The notes beneath the pieces are model-generated. The model was not told the origin of the DNA. It worked only from the letters and a program-made list of their open reading frames with translations, and did not search any database. 64,000 nucleotides of DNA, taken from the NCBI GenBank assembly GCA_002118135.1, contig BDIU01000410.1:1-64000 (forward strand). Reading direction: 5' to 3'. Both the position numbers and the translations under genes were made by a program. Each line of letters starts with the position of its first letter. Positions within the stretch are counted from its first letter, which is position 1. Below are positions 35,701 through 47,300 of this stretch, one piece after another. Origin of the DNA: Trebouxia sp. TZW2008. Lineage: Eukaryota; Chlorophyta; Trebouxiophyceae; Trebouxiales; Trebouxiaceae.

Positions 35701-38700
35701 TGCTTTCCTCATGCAGGCCAAGGGCATTTCTGAGGCCAAGAAGGCAAAAGCCCTGCCAAGGCCCCAGGCAATTGCGAGATCAGGACACACCAACCGTGGC
35801 AGGGTGAAGCAGAAGAGTCATAAAGCCGCTAACATCCTAGAAGTGGGCTCTGTCAGGTGTGCTCTTCCCGCCCTCACAGTGTTAGCCTTCTTGCACACCA
35901 GAGGCTTGCCGTTCAACAGTTTGTTTTGTGTTTTTGCACGGTCTACCAGCTGTGACTGGTACGCAGCAAGCCTTTGCACAGCAAAGCAGGCTTGGCCACT
36001 ATCGCTTTTTATCAACAGGCAGCCATTCACAGGCAAAAGTCGCACAGCTTGGTGCTGCAAACACTGCATGCTTTCCAGTGGGGTTTTGTGAATAGCTTGA
36101 CACCAAAAGCGTGATCTGCCTCCAAACATGACAGCATGCATCTACATGACTGTGTGAAGACAGAACACAATGCAATGTGCAGGCCAGACAAGGGGTGGTA
36201 CAACAGCGGCTACATCTTCCCTGAAGGCTTCAAGTCACAGCTGCCATTCAGGTCAGTCAGTCAACGCACCTTTATCATGCTGCCTGCTTGTGGCGTGAGG
36301 GACTTGCTCACATGGTCTGCAGTGCCTTTATTGCCTTAAAAGCAGCATGCAGATCAGACCTGCCTTGCCAGGGACCCAGGATTGTGCAACAAGTGAGAAG
36401 TGTGTGTTGCAGTACTTCACAAGCTTCAAGGGAGCTTGCAAGCACAGGTGTGGACCAGCTTGCATCTCTGTGCTCGTATGCAGGTCTTCAGTTGAGCTAA
36501 TTTACCTGCGCCTGCATTTGTGCACCATCACAAAGCATGGCGGTGTCAACTGCCCCCAGCCCACCTACAAGTGCGTCCCATGTCAGCTGCTGACTAAATC
36601 ATGTATCTGTGAGCGTTTGCAGGTCTGCAGTGCAGCCGGATCAGCTGTGCCTGCATGAGTGCACCGTCCTAGGACAGGGCGGCTGCTACTGCCCCCCCCT
36701 TGATCATGCTCAGTGAGTCATACAGGTGCATCACGCGTTATCCGCTGACTCACTGATATGTCTGTGCATGAGTGTACCATCACAGGACACGGCGGACCCA
36801 ACTGCCCCCAGCCCACCTGCAAAAGCATCACATGTCAGCTGCTAACTTGCACCTGTGTCTGCGCATGTGTGCAGGTCTTCAGTGGAGCTGTGCCTGCATG
36901 AGTGCAACGTCCTAGGGCAGGGCATTTCCTACTGGCCGCCTTCAAGAAGCTTGTTTTGTCACACAGGCCTTGCAAGCACAGGTGCATCATGCGTCATCCG
37001 CTGACTCACCTTTGTGTCTGTGCATGGTCCAGGTCTTCAGTGGAGCTAGATCAGCTGTGCCTGCATGAGTGCACCATCATAGGGCAAGGCGGTGTCTACT
37101 GGCCCCAGCCCACCTACAAAGTGGTGGCCATGGACCGAGCTGATGAGCCTCTCATTGCCAAGTCATGCACTGGCTGCTGGACTCAGGTGGGCATCTCATC
37201 AATGCTCACCCTGTGCCCCTTTGAGTTTGCAATCAGCTTTCTACACTTGTGTGAAGGGCATGAATAGGTTGCTCCTGTGTGTTGGCAAAGACTGTCGTGC
37301 TGGCTGTCTGTTCAAGGTTACCATGGACAGAGCTGATGAGCCTCCCATTGCCAAATCCTGCACTGGCTGCTGGACTCAGGTGTATGACTCACGCCAAATG
37401 ATGCAATGACATGTAGTACGTTTACAGACTAGGTCACTAAGCTTTGTATGCAAGTTCTGCTCTGGCTGTTGCGCTTGAGTATGCAGCCTTTTGGTGACAA
37501 CAAGTTGTTCAGGATGATCACTACAAAGCCATCAGAAGGGTCTTGTCATTGACAAGTCCTGCACCAACTGCTGAAATTGTGTATGGTCATGGGTTGAATA
37601 GCTGTTTGCAACACCAGATGCAAGTGCAATAAGATTCATCAGGCTGGGGCTAGTGTTGGAAGTTCTAAAATATCATTCTGTTCTGTCAGCTCAGTCATGT
37701 CTGTCTGTGAGCAGGTGCTGAAGCGCATAAACTCAGAGATAGAGGCGCGGCGCAAAGCTGGGGAGAATCTGCCTCCTCCTCCCAAGACTGCCATAGCAGG
37801 GCCAGAATACTTTGGCCTGAATCAACCAGAGGTGAATTTGATACGCTCTCGAGTGTGCAAACAAGACTGGAGGCATTTGCAGCGCAATGCTTCATGTGCA
37901 AAAATGAATTGTGTGAGGCATGCTAGGGGCAGCCATCTACAGAGCTTTAGACAGCAATACACAGTCCTATTTGAACATGTCTCAAGGCCCTTTCCCCAAG
38001 AGTGCCATTGCTGAGTCATATTACTATGGCATCAATCAATAAGAGATGTCTGCAATGCGCTGCTTTGAGTGCAGTCGTGCTGACATGCTGCAGTGCATGT
38101 GGACTTCAACGATCTGCAAGTGGCTGTCAGGCATACCAGTTTGACCGTGCAAATATGATATCACTCACATGTACCTCAACGCAAGGGTTGAGGCATGCAA
38201 AGGATTGACTGTCTGTCCATGCGGTTGCCTGAAGCCTTTGAGGCGCTGGATCCAGGCCATGAGTGCACAGGTCAGCTTCACAGAAAGCTTGCAAATGCAG
38301 CATATGGAGAACTTAGTAGGGATGCTGACACTGTACTGTGTCTCTCATGCAGTTGACTGAAGCCATTGAGGCGCTGGACCCAGATCATGAGTCAGTGAGT
38401 ACTGGCATGGCAAAGCTTGCATTGCAGTAAGTCTGTCTATACAATTGACTGAGGTCATCAAAGCGCTGCCCATAAGTCCAATTAAAGTTCTGCAAGGGCT
38501 GCTGACCTTGCAGTGTGTCTGCTCCTGCAGTTACCAGAAGCCATTGAGGCGCTGGACCCAGATCATGAGTGCAGTGAGTTCTGGCATGGCAAAGCTGCAA
38601 ATGTGCTATATGTATTGTAATAGTAACTTTGCAAGGGATGCAGACACTGTGATGTGTCTGATCATGCAGTCAATATTAATAATGATAATGTCTGTGCAGT

Positions 38701-40456
38701 TGACTGAAGCCATTGAGGCGCTGGACCCAGATCATGAGTGCAGTGAGTACTGGCATGGCAAAGCAGACAGAGAGGCTGCAGCAGCAGGCTTACCTCCTGT
38801 TGAGAGGGGTCCCAGGCCCCCCAGGCCCTCTGGGGGGGCCGGGCCTCGCCCCAAAAGAAGCAGGAAAGCCAGGTCAGCACAACAATTTTCCTGTGAACTT
38901 GACAAGCAGCCTGCTGAGTCTTTGCTTTTTCAAGCTTTTCTTAGATGCCTAGTGATGTGGAGAATCAGCAGTGTGGTGTCACTTGACGTATGAACAAAAG
39001 CAAACTGAGATCGTGAGGGCATTGAATGACCTGCCAGCATGGTCATTCTTTATTACGATCTGCTTTCTGGCAACCTGGAACCCTCCTGGTATAGCGTGCT
39101 TGTTGGCACCACTCCATGACATCTTGATTGTGGCAATAACAATGCACTCAGATGTATTCCTGGCGTACATGTTAGGTGTACGCTGCGCAGGCCCAAGACA
39201 CAGGCATGCTGCTTTTGGCATGTGACTGACAAAAGACATGAGCTTGCACTACTGTGTACCACTTTCGGGGTTTTGCTGATCCATACTACTTGTTGCGTCT
39301 CACTGGGACACAAGTCAGCTCAATGCCTGCATGCATAGCAGATTAAGGCGCCGATGCAGTCTTGCTGAAGAGACGTGACTGTAAGTGCAAAAGATTTGGG
39401 GAATGAGCCCTGGTAGCGTCTGAGGGAATGTGCAAAACAGCTGGATGCAAACCTGGTGCAATGCTGATGCAGGGAGGGCTCTGATGAAGAAGCTGAGATG
39501 GGCCGCAATGAGGATGAAGAAGATGAAGAGTCAGCCAACATGACCAACAGGTGAGGCACATGGGCTTGCATGTTGCATGTACAGCCTAGCATGACCTGCT
39601 TGGCATTGGCGTCACAATGACAGCACATTACATGTTGCAGCACAGGTGCTAGATGTGTGTGGCCCAAGTCCTGTCTTACTACGCCAGCTTATTCCACTGA
39701 AGTGATTGAACAAAATGATTTGTTGTGGTGCAACAGGTGGTCCGCAGTGAGTCGCACAGAGAGGTACAGGAAGCGGTGTGGGGATGAAGGCAACAACACA
39801 GTGGATGAGACAAACCCTCTGCCTAATTTGATAGACCCTATCACCCTGGAGCCTGTGGTCACCCCTGCAATCTCGCCATTTGGGCATGTCATGGGCCTTG
39901 CCACTTGGAAGGTAGGCACACTAGCTTGAGCACTGTCCCATGCCAAGCTGTCAGATATGCCACCAAAATCATTTCGCAGGTAGTCAACTCCAAACCTGGG
40001 ATATCGATTATTGCACAATGCTCAGCACTTGTGGTTGGCAATTTCAGTGCGGCCACAGCCCAGGCTACACCCGACAATAAATGCAGCAGCCTCAGCAATA
40101 GTGACTATGCGATGAGAGGCTTTGATGTATGTACTGGTTGATTGAAACACTGATTGAGCGAGCAGTCAGTACATATCACCAGCGGTTGTTACATGTTCTT
40201 GCTGAGAGTGAAAGTCGGTGTAAGACAGCCAACAGGTAGAAGAAGAGTAACATAGGAATTGAGCGCACGATCATGAGGTGATTCTTTGATGTATTTATTG
40301 CTTGACTGAAGAGTTGATTGATTGATGCGTGTACAGGCTGTTCTGGCAGAGCAGGGCAAGTGCCCTTTCACCAAAAATGACCTCAGCTGGGAGCAGTGCA
40401 CCACCCTGACTTTCAGCAATATAGATAGATACAGGGACCGCATCAAGGCAGTGTGA
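23768..40456 (+). CDS. FYRN-FYRC / U-box-like chromatin protein with CUE/UBA-like N-terminus (about 1280 aa)
   Basis: Exons: 23768-23862, 23941-24013, 24089-24145, 24370-24446, 25128-25222, 26066-26154 (weaker), 26851-27320, 28294-28421, 29848-30029, 31425-31979, 32708-33424, 34264-34476, 35308-35379, 35717-35856, 36183-36251, 37033-37186, 37715-37831, 38700-38872, 39473-39550, 39737-39911, 40337-40456. All phases join and the stop is TGA. N-terminal VQDLLQVCPELTEEEAQRAL resembles a CUE/UBA helix bundle (ubiquitin binding). Long acidic, Ala/Ser/Gln-rich linkers carry KKRK-type basic patches. Residues about 988-1130 form FYRN (YIFPEGFKSQLPFRS, YWPQPTYKVV) and FYRC (GPEYFGLNQPE, EAIEALDPDHECSEYW), found in trithorax-type, JmjC and TBRG1 proteins. 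The C-terminus (PLPNLIDPITLEPVV, ISPFGHVMGLATWK, CPFTKNDLSWEQC) looks like a U-box E3 fold. Nuclear role inferred. Exons in 25.2-26.8 kb are the least certain; the start could be 23711. Confidence 0.75.
28897..29847 (+). repeat. tandem copies of the 5' edge of the FYR-gene exon at 29848
   Basis: Seven copies (about 28898, 29069, 29171, 29268, 29430, 29604, 29700) of the acceptor plus the first 50-60 bases of the exon beginning at 29848. The core is like GTGTAYGGCACAGCAGAAG followed by CTGGCAGC. Spacing is 96-175 bp. Some keep the reading frame, e.g. at 29430 (GVRHSRSLAALAEAQPST). Confidence 0.8.
30935..31424 (+). repeat. tandem copies of the 5' edge of the FYR-gene exon at 31425
   Basis: Four or five copies (about 30947, 31066, 31190, 31303) resembling GCAGGTCCTTGACTCAGCCA, then GCAGARTTGCTGA and further exon-like sequence, spaced about 115-125 bp. 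The last unit is the real exon (VLDAAKAELLEAQLHD). Confidence 0.8.
32219..32281 (+). repeat. copy of the 3' edge and donor of the exon ending at 31979
   Basis: Reads like PVTLQAAFARTK followed by GTAAAG, beside the true GTLQAAFAKAK followed by GTAAGG. It lies 300 bp downstream in the intron. Confidence 0.8.
32597..32660 (+). repeat. copy of the 5' edge of the exon at 32708
   Basis: CACAGGATGGCAATGTTGGT and onward repeats the acceptor and the first 45 bases of the exon at 32708 (DGKSNEAKQSNKRTK) as DGNVGEAEQSNKRTK, still in frame. It could be an alternative exon. Confidence 0.8.
34085..34128 (+). repeat. copy of the 5' edge of the exon at 34264
   Basis: GCAGCCCTGCAAAGAAGCAG and onward matches 34280-34310 of the real exon with few differences. 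Confidence 0.65.
36483..37032 (+). repeat. tandem copies of the FYRN exon edge
   Basis: Copies at about 36483, 36624, 36756 (partial) and 36875 of the exon beginning 37033. The first reads RSSVELIYLRLHLCTITK and HGGVNCPQPTYK, the second RSAVQPDQLCLHECTVLG; both stay open for the length of the match and have acceptors. Spacing is about 120-160 bp. Confidence 0.85.
37310..37575 (+). repeat. copies of the FYRN exon 3' edge
   Basis: At 37315-37380 the segment DRADEPPIAKSCTGCWTQ plus a GT donor repeats the end of the exon 37033-37186. A second, more decayed copy lies near 37522-37575. Confidence 0.85.
38223..38600 (+). repeat. tandem copies of the FYRC exon 5' edge
   Basis: Copies at about 38225, 38351, 38444 and 38530 of the exon at 38700: PEAFEALDPGHEC, LTEAIEALDPDHE, LTEVIKALPISP and LPEAIEALDPDHECSEFW. 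Spacing is 86-170 bp. Confidence 0.9.
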
Positions 40457-42188
40457 TCACAGAACCAGCAGACAGGTCTGCTGTTAGGCATCATAACGGG
40501 ACTCTCTGTGAGTGAAGAGTCTACGCTGTTAGGCGCGATAAAGGGAGGCTCTGTGAGTAGAGGCAGCTGGTGCTTGCATACTGGCCTTGATCTTGCGCAA
40601 TGCGCACGCTTTGACCAACAGCTCTTGAGCAGCATTTGTCGCCATGAAGAATGAATCACAGCTGTACAGATCTCAGGCCACTGCTCGCGCAGCCTCTGCA
40701 GTTGCAGCTTTGTTGGTACAGAAACACCGAACAGAAACCTGCCACTGAATTTTGACAGGTGTATGGAGGCATGCCATCAGGTGCATTCGCTTGCAAGCGC
40801 ACAGCATTGCAATGCTAAATGTTACTGACATGTAAGCAAGATGGGTCAACTCAAGCAGCTAGGGGTTTGAGAGGACTTTAGCATTCATGACAAGGTGAAA
40901 TTTGGAGCAGCAAGTGATCAGGGGGTCACATTTAATCTGACTTTGAAAGCATGCAGTTCTGAGCGAACCGTCATCACGGTCAAAGCAAAAAGGTGTTGAG
41001 TCGCTCATTTTTTGAGCTGTGCACGTTTCACATGTGTAGCATGTTTGCGCGCAGAAGCAACTGCTGTGACATGTGCTGTTGCAATCGTCGCAACATCTTC
41101 TCAATCAGCAAAAAAATTGTGGTAGCACATTGTCAGCACTTGTGGCCTGCAGCATATCGCATCTGCCAATTGGAGTGGAGGCAGGCACTTGCAAGCTGTA
41201 CGCAAAAACTCCGTGGTATGAAGTGCGAGTATTTGTCTGCGTGATGCAAATTTGTTGCACCACTGGGAGGAACTGTAGAACGGTGAAAGCTTACAACTTA
41301 CATGTCTGTGCCAGAGCAGCACCAGAGATGACTTACAGGTCTCATCAGGAACAAATGATGGTCTCAAATGCTAGCTCATGATGCCTCATGCACAGAGGTC
41401 TCTTGTCAGAGCTGTGCATCCCCTGTGAATGAGGCAATCAATGGTCACCTTATTGAGCACAATTGCTCCTCAGGCAAATGAAATGAAATGCAATGCAAGA
41501 ATACAAAGGCGCTGACACTGTTGAGAGCAGACACCATACTATACTGAAACTGTTGGTCAAACGTTGGTCTACAGTTGCAAAAGGAGCCCTTGTACATGGT
41601 ATGCTGAAGCAGCAGGCTGATCAACCGGAAACAGTGTTGTTATCCTGTGCTCCAGGGTTTGGCTCTGGTGTGGTATCATTGGTGAAGGTGACGTCATTGG
41701 TAGGCACAAGTGCAAGCTGTGCCTGGTCCAAGCCTGCATTGCAACCAATCACAGGTGTCACTTTGGCAAACATAGCTGGTAAAGGCTAAGACTGCATGCA
41801 TCACAAATGGTAAATGCACAGCAGCAAACAGCCCGGCGTATGCACAAGAAACCAATGGTCCCTGATCCAAAAGAAGGTGAATACAATGCTCATGATCTTT
41901 CCGTTGAGCTTTACGTTCACCTTGTTTTGGATCAGGGACCATTGGTTTCTTGTGCCGCTTCACATCAGGTATAGCAACACAACACAGCACATGCATCAAT
42001 ACAGCAGGTGCATAAATGCTAGAGATAGCTCCAAGAGTGTCAACATTTCAAGCATAAACCAGCCTGATGTATTGATCGCAGGGAACACTACTTGGTTCCA
42101 TCCCCTGCGTCTTTGCTGCAATGTTTTTCCACACTTTTGTAATACAACCTCTGTGCATCAATGGATGTACCAGCAGTAGTTGGCAGTG
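40457..42188. other. intergenic between convergent genes
   Basis: No gene recognised. C-terminal exons of the minus-strand CHRD gene probably lie in this stretch but could not be placed. It contains the long inverted repeat at 41842-41955. Confidence 0.5.
41842..41955. ncRNA. near-perfect 40-bp inverted repeat (candidate small-RNA hairpin)
   Basis: Left arm 41842-41881 and right arm 41916-41955 are reverse complements at 39 of 40 positions, with a 34-nt loop. The transcript would fold into a 114-nt hairpin like an algal or plant miRNA precursor. No target-site duplication or terminal motif of a MITE is evident. Which strand is transcribed is unknown. Confidence 0.5.
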
Positions 42189-42238
42189 ACTTACCTGTGA
42201 AGGGTCAACTGGGTCAATGCCATACAGTGCAGGCTGTT
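42189..42238 (-). repeat. copy of the CHRD-gene exon 3 3' edge
   Basis: The minus strand reads CACTGTATGGCATTGACCCA, then a GTTGACC stretch and a GTAAGT donor, repeating the end of exon 3 (42289-42330). Confidence 0.8.
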
Positions 42239-42288
42239 AACAGCAGTGACATGGTCTAGAACTGTGCAGGCTTTAGAAGGTGAATTAC

Positions 42289-43352
42289 CTGTAATGGGGT
42301 CAACTAGGTCAATGCCATACAGTGCTGGCACAACCTGGGTGATGATGGTGGTGTTGTCAAAGGTGGCCTTCAATGCACCATCAGGGTACGGGTTGGTGTG
42401 GACCTGCACACCGCAGCATTCTTGTCACAATGGTGGTCCACTGCCAACCTCTATCTGGCAGGAGTTTATGGTGGCTGAGCATGCTGTGTCTGACACTCAG
42501 ACAGACAGACACATACAGACATCAGAGGCAGTTGTGATGTCAATAATGCTTGGCTATGCAATGATATGAGCATGAGTGCATGATGGCAGCATCACATGTT
42601 GACATATGAGCACTGTCCTTGCCAGCAGCTAAACTCAGCATTGACACAGGCATTCGGTTTGTTTACCTGTGCGTAGGCCTGTCCTGTCTGCACAAACTGT
42701 GTCAAGACAGCGCTGACATTCACATTGTTGTAGTCTGGCAGAACCTCCAAATATGGACCAACAAAAATAGCTGGTTGTAGTGCAGATCCAGCCAAAAGCC
42801 CTGTGGTGGTTGACTCAGGCAGAGGCACAAAGGGTGTCTGGTACAGAGGAATGGATACTGAGCCGTTCTGACCAGCTGCAGCTGCAATATGGATGTGGGC
42901 TGCCAAGATCTCAGTGACATTGTTGGCAGCAAACTGGTAGGTGATGTTGTTGCTGTCTGTGTTGAAGCTAATTGCGAGGTATGCTTCGCCGACTGTTGGG
43001 TCGGTGATTGGGGGCGAGTTGGCAGCGCCTGCACATCATGCTTGTGCACGTGAGCTATTGATCGCATAAGCCCAAGGCATGCAGCGGACTGCAAACAGGC
43101 CACACGCTTGGTGCACCGTGACAACATTCTGAGTAACAGACCAGAATGCAGATGCGATACGAGCAGGTTTTACGTGTGCTGCAAAATGCCGAGGGTGTGA
43201 AGAGGGGATCGTATCGGGTACTGCAGACGCAGATGCGTCAACGCACCGGTAAGCGTCAGGTTGTAGGTGGTTGAACCGGTTGTCTGAGCAGAAGCACCGG
43301 CCAACATGTACAAGCACAGCGCAGCGCCGAAAAGCGCCATGTAAGCCTTCAT
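42289..43352 (-). CDS. secreted CHRD-domain protein, 5' three exons
   Basis: Exons on the minus strand: 43352-43247, 43028-42667, 42403-42289; phases join (1, then 0, then open in phase 1). The start MKAYMALFGAALCLYMLAGA is a clear signal peptide cleaved near SAQT. The body fits a CHRD domain, the fold of chordin: NLTLTG, NSPPITDPTVGEAYLAI, TYQFAANNVTEILAAHIHI, NGSVSIPL and finally VHTNPYPDGALKA. CHRD proteins are extracellular or periplasmic; biochemical role unknown. The 3' end is not resolved, because the next exon after ..DPITG was not found and only a decayed duplicate of the exon 3 end lies at 42189-42238. Confidence 0.8.
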
Positions 43353-44384
43353 GGCGAACGTTGGTGTCTCACGCAGGGTGAGAAGTCAACTTCGGTCTGC
43401 AGATCAAGTCAAACTGAGCCACCGCGACGTGCTCGCAAGCCTGCGCGAGATGCCGCGTGCCTTACCTTGGATTTGCAGCCTGAACTCGCTCGGAACAGTT
43501 GAAAAGTATCGAAGTGTTGTTTCAGGTCGGGAAGTCCGATACTTGATATGCAGTGCTTGAGGTCGACATGCATGCCCACGTCGAGGGAATCGGAATTCAC
43601 CCATATGGTAATCTGTAATTTTGGATTGTAGCTTCCAGCAAAATGTCATCTGCTTGCTGCCCATGGCCACGCTCTAGCCCGCGCCCGGGGGGGCCTACAG
43701 TGTCAAACAAGCGTTAGCGCGCTCATGCACAGCCTAGCCATTTGATTCTGAATGAATCATTTCACACAATAGCAAGCTTCAGGCTCGTGTGCAGCCAGGA
43801 ATCTTTTTCAGGTTGTTGGATGATTTAGACAAGGATGAATTCCCTCAAGCTATCGGGCCGTGGGGTGGTCTTCATTCTGAGCCAAGCATTTCAGTTGTCA
43901 ACTCTCTAGAATTTGGCTCCTGCCTGTGTCTGACGCTGCATGCAATCATCTGACCAGCTTGCCAAATTGAAAATGGCATTGAGTGTAACTAGCCAGTTGG
44001 CCGAGCTGCAACACCATATGGTGCATGCATGAGCATCATAACAAGTCATGTAGATGCTCAGGTAGATGCGTTCTCATATCTGGTTTCTTGAAAGCACAGG
44101 CAGCGAAGCATGTGATGAAAACAAATTTCAAAACTTCCAAATTGGCAATTTCCAATTTGGAGGTCTGCATCATGCACATGTTGCATTCATACGATGCAAT
44201 TCATTCATGTGATGCATTCGGTCCAGTCTGTTGGAGGAACTGCAACAAGGACACCACAAGGCATTTCGCACTGGGGAAGTATTCAGTCTGGATTAGCCAG
44301 GAATGTGTATGTCATGACGGATGTTGAAAGCAAGCCTTAGGTCAACAACATCAGCATCACACTTGCCACAACACCAGACATATG
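43353..44384. other. intergenic, promoter side of the CHRD gene
   Basis: No gene recognised. A small palindromic element (CCAAATTGG-CAATTT-CCAATTTGG) lies near 44137-44162. Confidence 0.5.
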
Positions 44385-47300
44385 TCAACCAGTATTCAGG
44401 CTGTCCAAGCTACCAAAAGACAGTTGCCTTTTGCGATGTCCACCAGAAGCTAATGACGGCATTCTTGGCATGCTAGCCTGCCTTGGCTGACTGGTTTGGC
44501 GGGAAGACTGCTCCCTCAGCGGTGGCGGGGAGAGCTTGGCGCCAAAGCTTCCCGCCTGAAGTGCTGTGACTGGCTCCATGCTGCTGTTGAAGGGAGAGGG
44601 ACTGGGCAGTCTCAATGAAAGCCTGTCCTGAGACACTGCTGTTGTAGTGCGCCTAGTCTGGTAGTCTGGAGTACTGTACATGCTTGGTGCTTTGTCTGCT
44701 GAGGTAAATGACTCACCCTGCACACAGTGCTCAAGGGTCAGCCAAAATTGTGAGAATGGCAGAGTCGTATCAGTCAAAGCAACCAGCACAGTAAGTTGAT
44801 GAGGCCATCAGTGCTTTGCTGTATGCAGCCCATTCATTGCTTCACAATACATTGACACAAGCAGTGCAAAGATAGCAAAGGCTACCCAAATAAGCCATTG
44901 CAGTTGTGCAAAGCAGCAGGACTCATCGCGCAACAGATAAGCAAGACAGAGCATGCACCTGGCGCTGGCAGATGTAGAACAGGAGTGCTAGTGAGATTGT
45001 GGTAAGATGGCAAAGGCTGGACACATAGAAAATCATGCAGCATCTATTGAGCAAACTGGTAGGATTTGTGATGCAAGAGACGGGCATAAGAACAACAGCA
45101 CCTGACACCAGCAGATGTAGATCAGGAGCGCTAAGGAAAGCGTGATAAAGATGGCAAAGGCTGCCCACATGAGCGGCAGCTGCTGCATCAAGCCCCCTGC
45201 AGGCAGCTTGTCACTTGAATTTGTCTGACCAGGACAAAAGCTCTGCAGGCAGCTTGTCACTTGAGTTCGTCTGACAAGGACAAAGGCTCTGCAGGCAGCT
45301 TGTCACGGGACATTGTCTGACAAGGACAAACGTCTCTGCAAGCAGCGTGTCAGTGGCGCTGTGTATTTTGTCAGCATTGCCGTGTGAACAACTGCAACGC
45401 TGCCAAACCAAAACAGCGGTCATGCGACAGCTGTGCAGCACCACTACTGAAACCCCCTCTCGCGTGTTGCATAAGACATCATGTGCAGGCTTGAAAGTCG
45501 GCAGTCATCAGCACATGGGTTGCTGTGCTGAAGGCTGTGATGGTTCACCACCAAACTGAGGTCACTCTGTCAGCAATCGACACAAAGCAACAGCTTTGAC
45601 ACTGGCCTAGGTGCCTTCGCTATTCATTCACATCACCATTGTTTCACTAACATAGACACCCATGCACATTGTCTGTATGCAAGAGTGCGTACAGACAATG
45701 TCAATGTCAGTGGACCATTAACACCATCAGTGGTACGATATGGTGTATGTGCATGTGGCATGCGTCAAAAGCACACGTACCTCTTGCTGAGAATGATCTG
45801 ATGGACTGAGTATTATCCAGTTCCCTTGAGCCTTCAGCCAGGGCAGCTCCTAGGGTCCAGGCTTCCTTGCCGGTCCCTATGCTTATTTGCTCCTCGGGGA
45901 AGCCTAGTCCAACTGTTAGAAGCTGAACAATGTATGGCACCCTGCAAAGTCATGCACCAGAGCGTTGAATATGACAGCCTGGCAAGTGCAGCACTACATA
46001 TGGCCAAGAGTGCTTGAGCTGATTTCACTCATGGAGGCTCCGCTTTGACGCTCAACAGCTTAGACATTTTGCTTTCTTCCTTTTCTTTGCTTCTCTTTGT
46101 GATTCAGAGTGTAACCTGTTGTGCTCGTCAAAGCTGCGGACAGCCTGCTGGGATCATGTTCAGCAGAGGTGACTGTATGAGCAAGTAGGCAAAATTGTCA
46201 GTCAGTGTGCGCCTGATCTCTTCCTCAAAGCCATACACAGCACCTCACATCAAGGACTTCACAAATAAGGCAACACAGAATTGGTAAGCCAGCTTGAACG
46301 CAAGCTGCAGTCTGCTTGCAACAGATTGCCTGTTTTGCTATATGGCGATCTGCTGATATCACACAGCATTGCATGTCAGTCAGGAGCATTTAGTGATTCA
46401 GGACCAATAAGAGCATCGTCGTCGTCATCATCATTGTTACCAATGCTAGCAACATTGCTCCTGACTCAATGTTGGTGTTGTCACCTGAAGCAGTATCTGT
46501 CAACATGGATCTCTGCTCCTCTTTCAGCAGTGACGCTGCTCCAGGGTGTGTTGCAGAAATGGCGGCCTGCTGCCTGCAAGTCTGCTAGGCTTGCTGTAGG
46601 CGGCAGGTGAAAAAACTGGTACACCACGTAGAACCCTGCAGCACAGCCACCAACAAGCTTGCTCCACGTGTACTGCACAAATGCCAGTCTGCTAGCACTG
46701 CAATACACATGTGCACTTGATTGCTATGATACTTCGTATAGCTGTTGCTATGGAGTTGAGCCATAGTTGAAGTCTATTTTCTGAAAAAGTACACATCAGC
46801 GCGCCATGTGATAAAAATAGCAAAGATGGCCTGTAGACAGTGCAGAAGCAAGGACAGGGTCTACAGCTCTTAGGCGCCAGGGCAGACAGGGGGCACAGGT
46901 GCTCGGCGTCTCCAAACTAACATCACTTCAGCAATGACCCACATGACCCAGAGCAGTTGATGCACGAGCATCAATATACCTGTCAGTGCGTACAGTCGCT
47001 GGCTAGTCAAGGGCTGAAAGGCCCCTAAGGCACAACCCCCTGATGAGGGGCAGGATTGGCTGGCATTCACCACTGTTGCTGCCACAGCCTGGCATGCAGC
47101 CCAGTCTGGCCTGCAATCACGATCCCTGTCATTACTTGGATGCTTGCTTCTGATCTTCCATAATGCTGCTCTCAAGCATGAGCAAATACATGCACACCCT
47201 TTGGAGGAATAAGGCAGGAATCTTGGGAGCACAAACCGCAGTGGCTGTGACAGCTTACAGCAAGGGCGCCTTGTTACCTGCCAAGAAGCCGCACTCGGGG

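Noticed and set aside
41842..41955. MITE or transcription terminator
   Set aside because: No target-site duplication, no terminal conserved motif and no T-run. A small-RNA hairpin is the better working idea.
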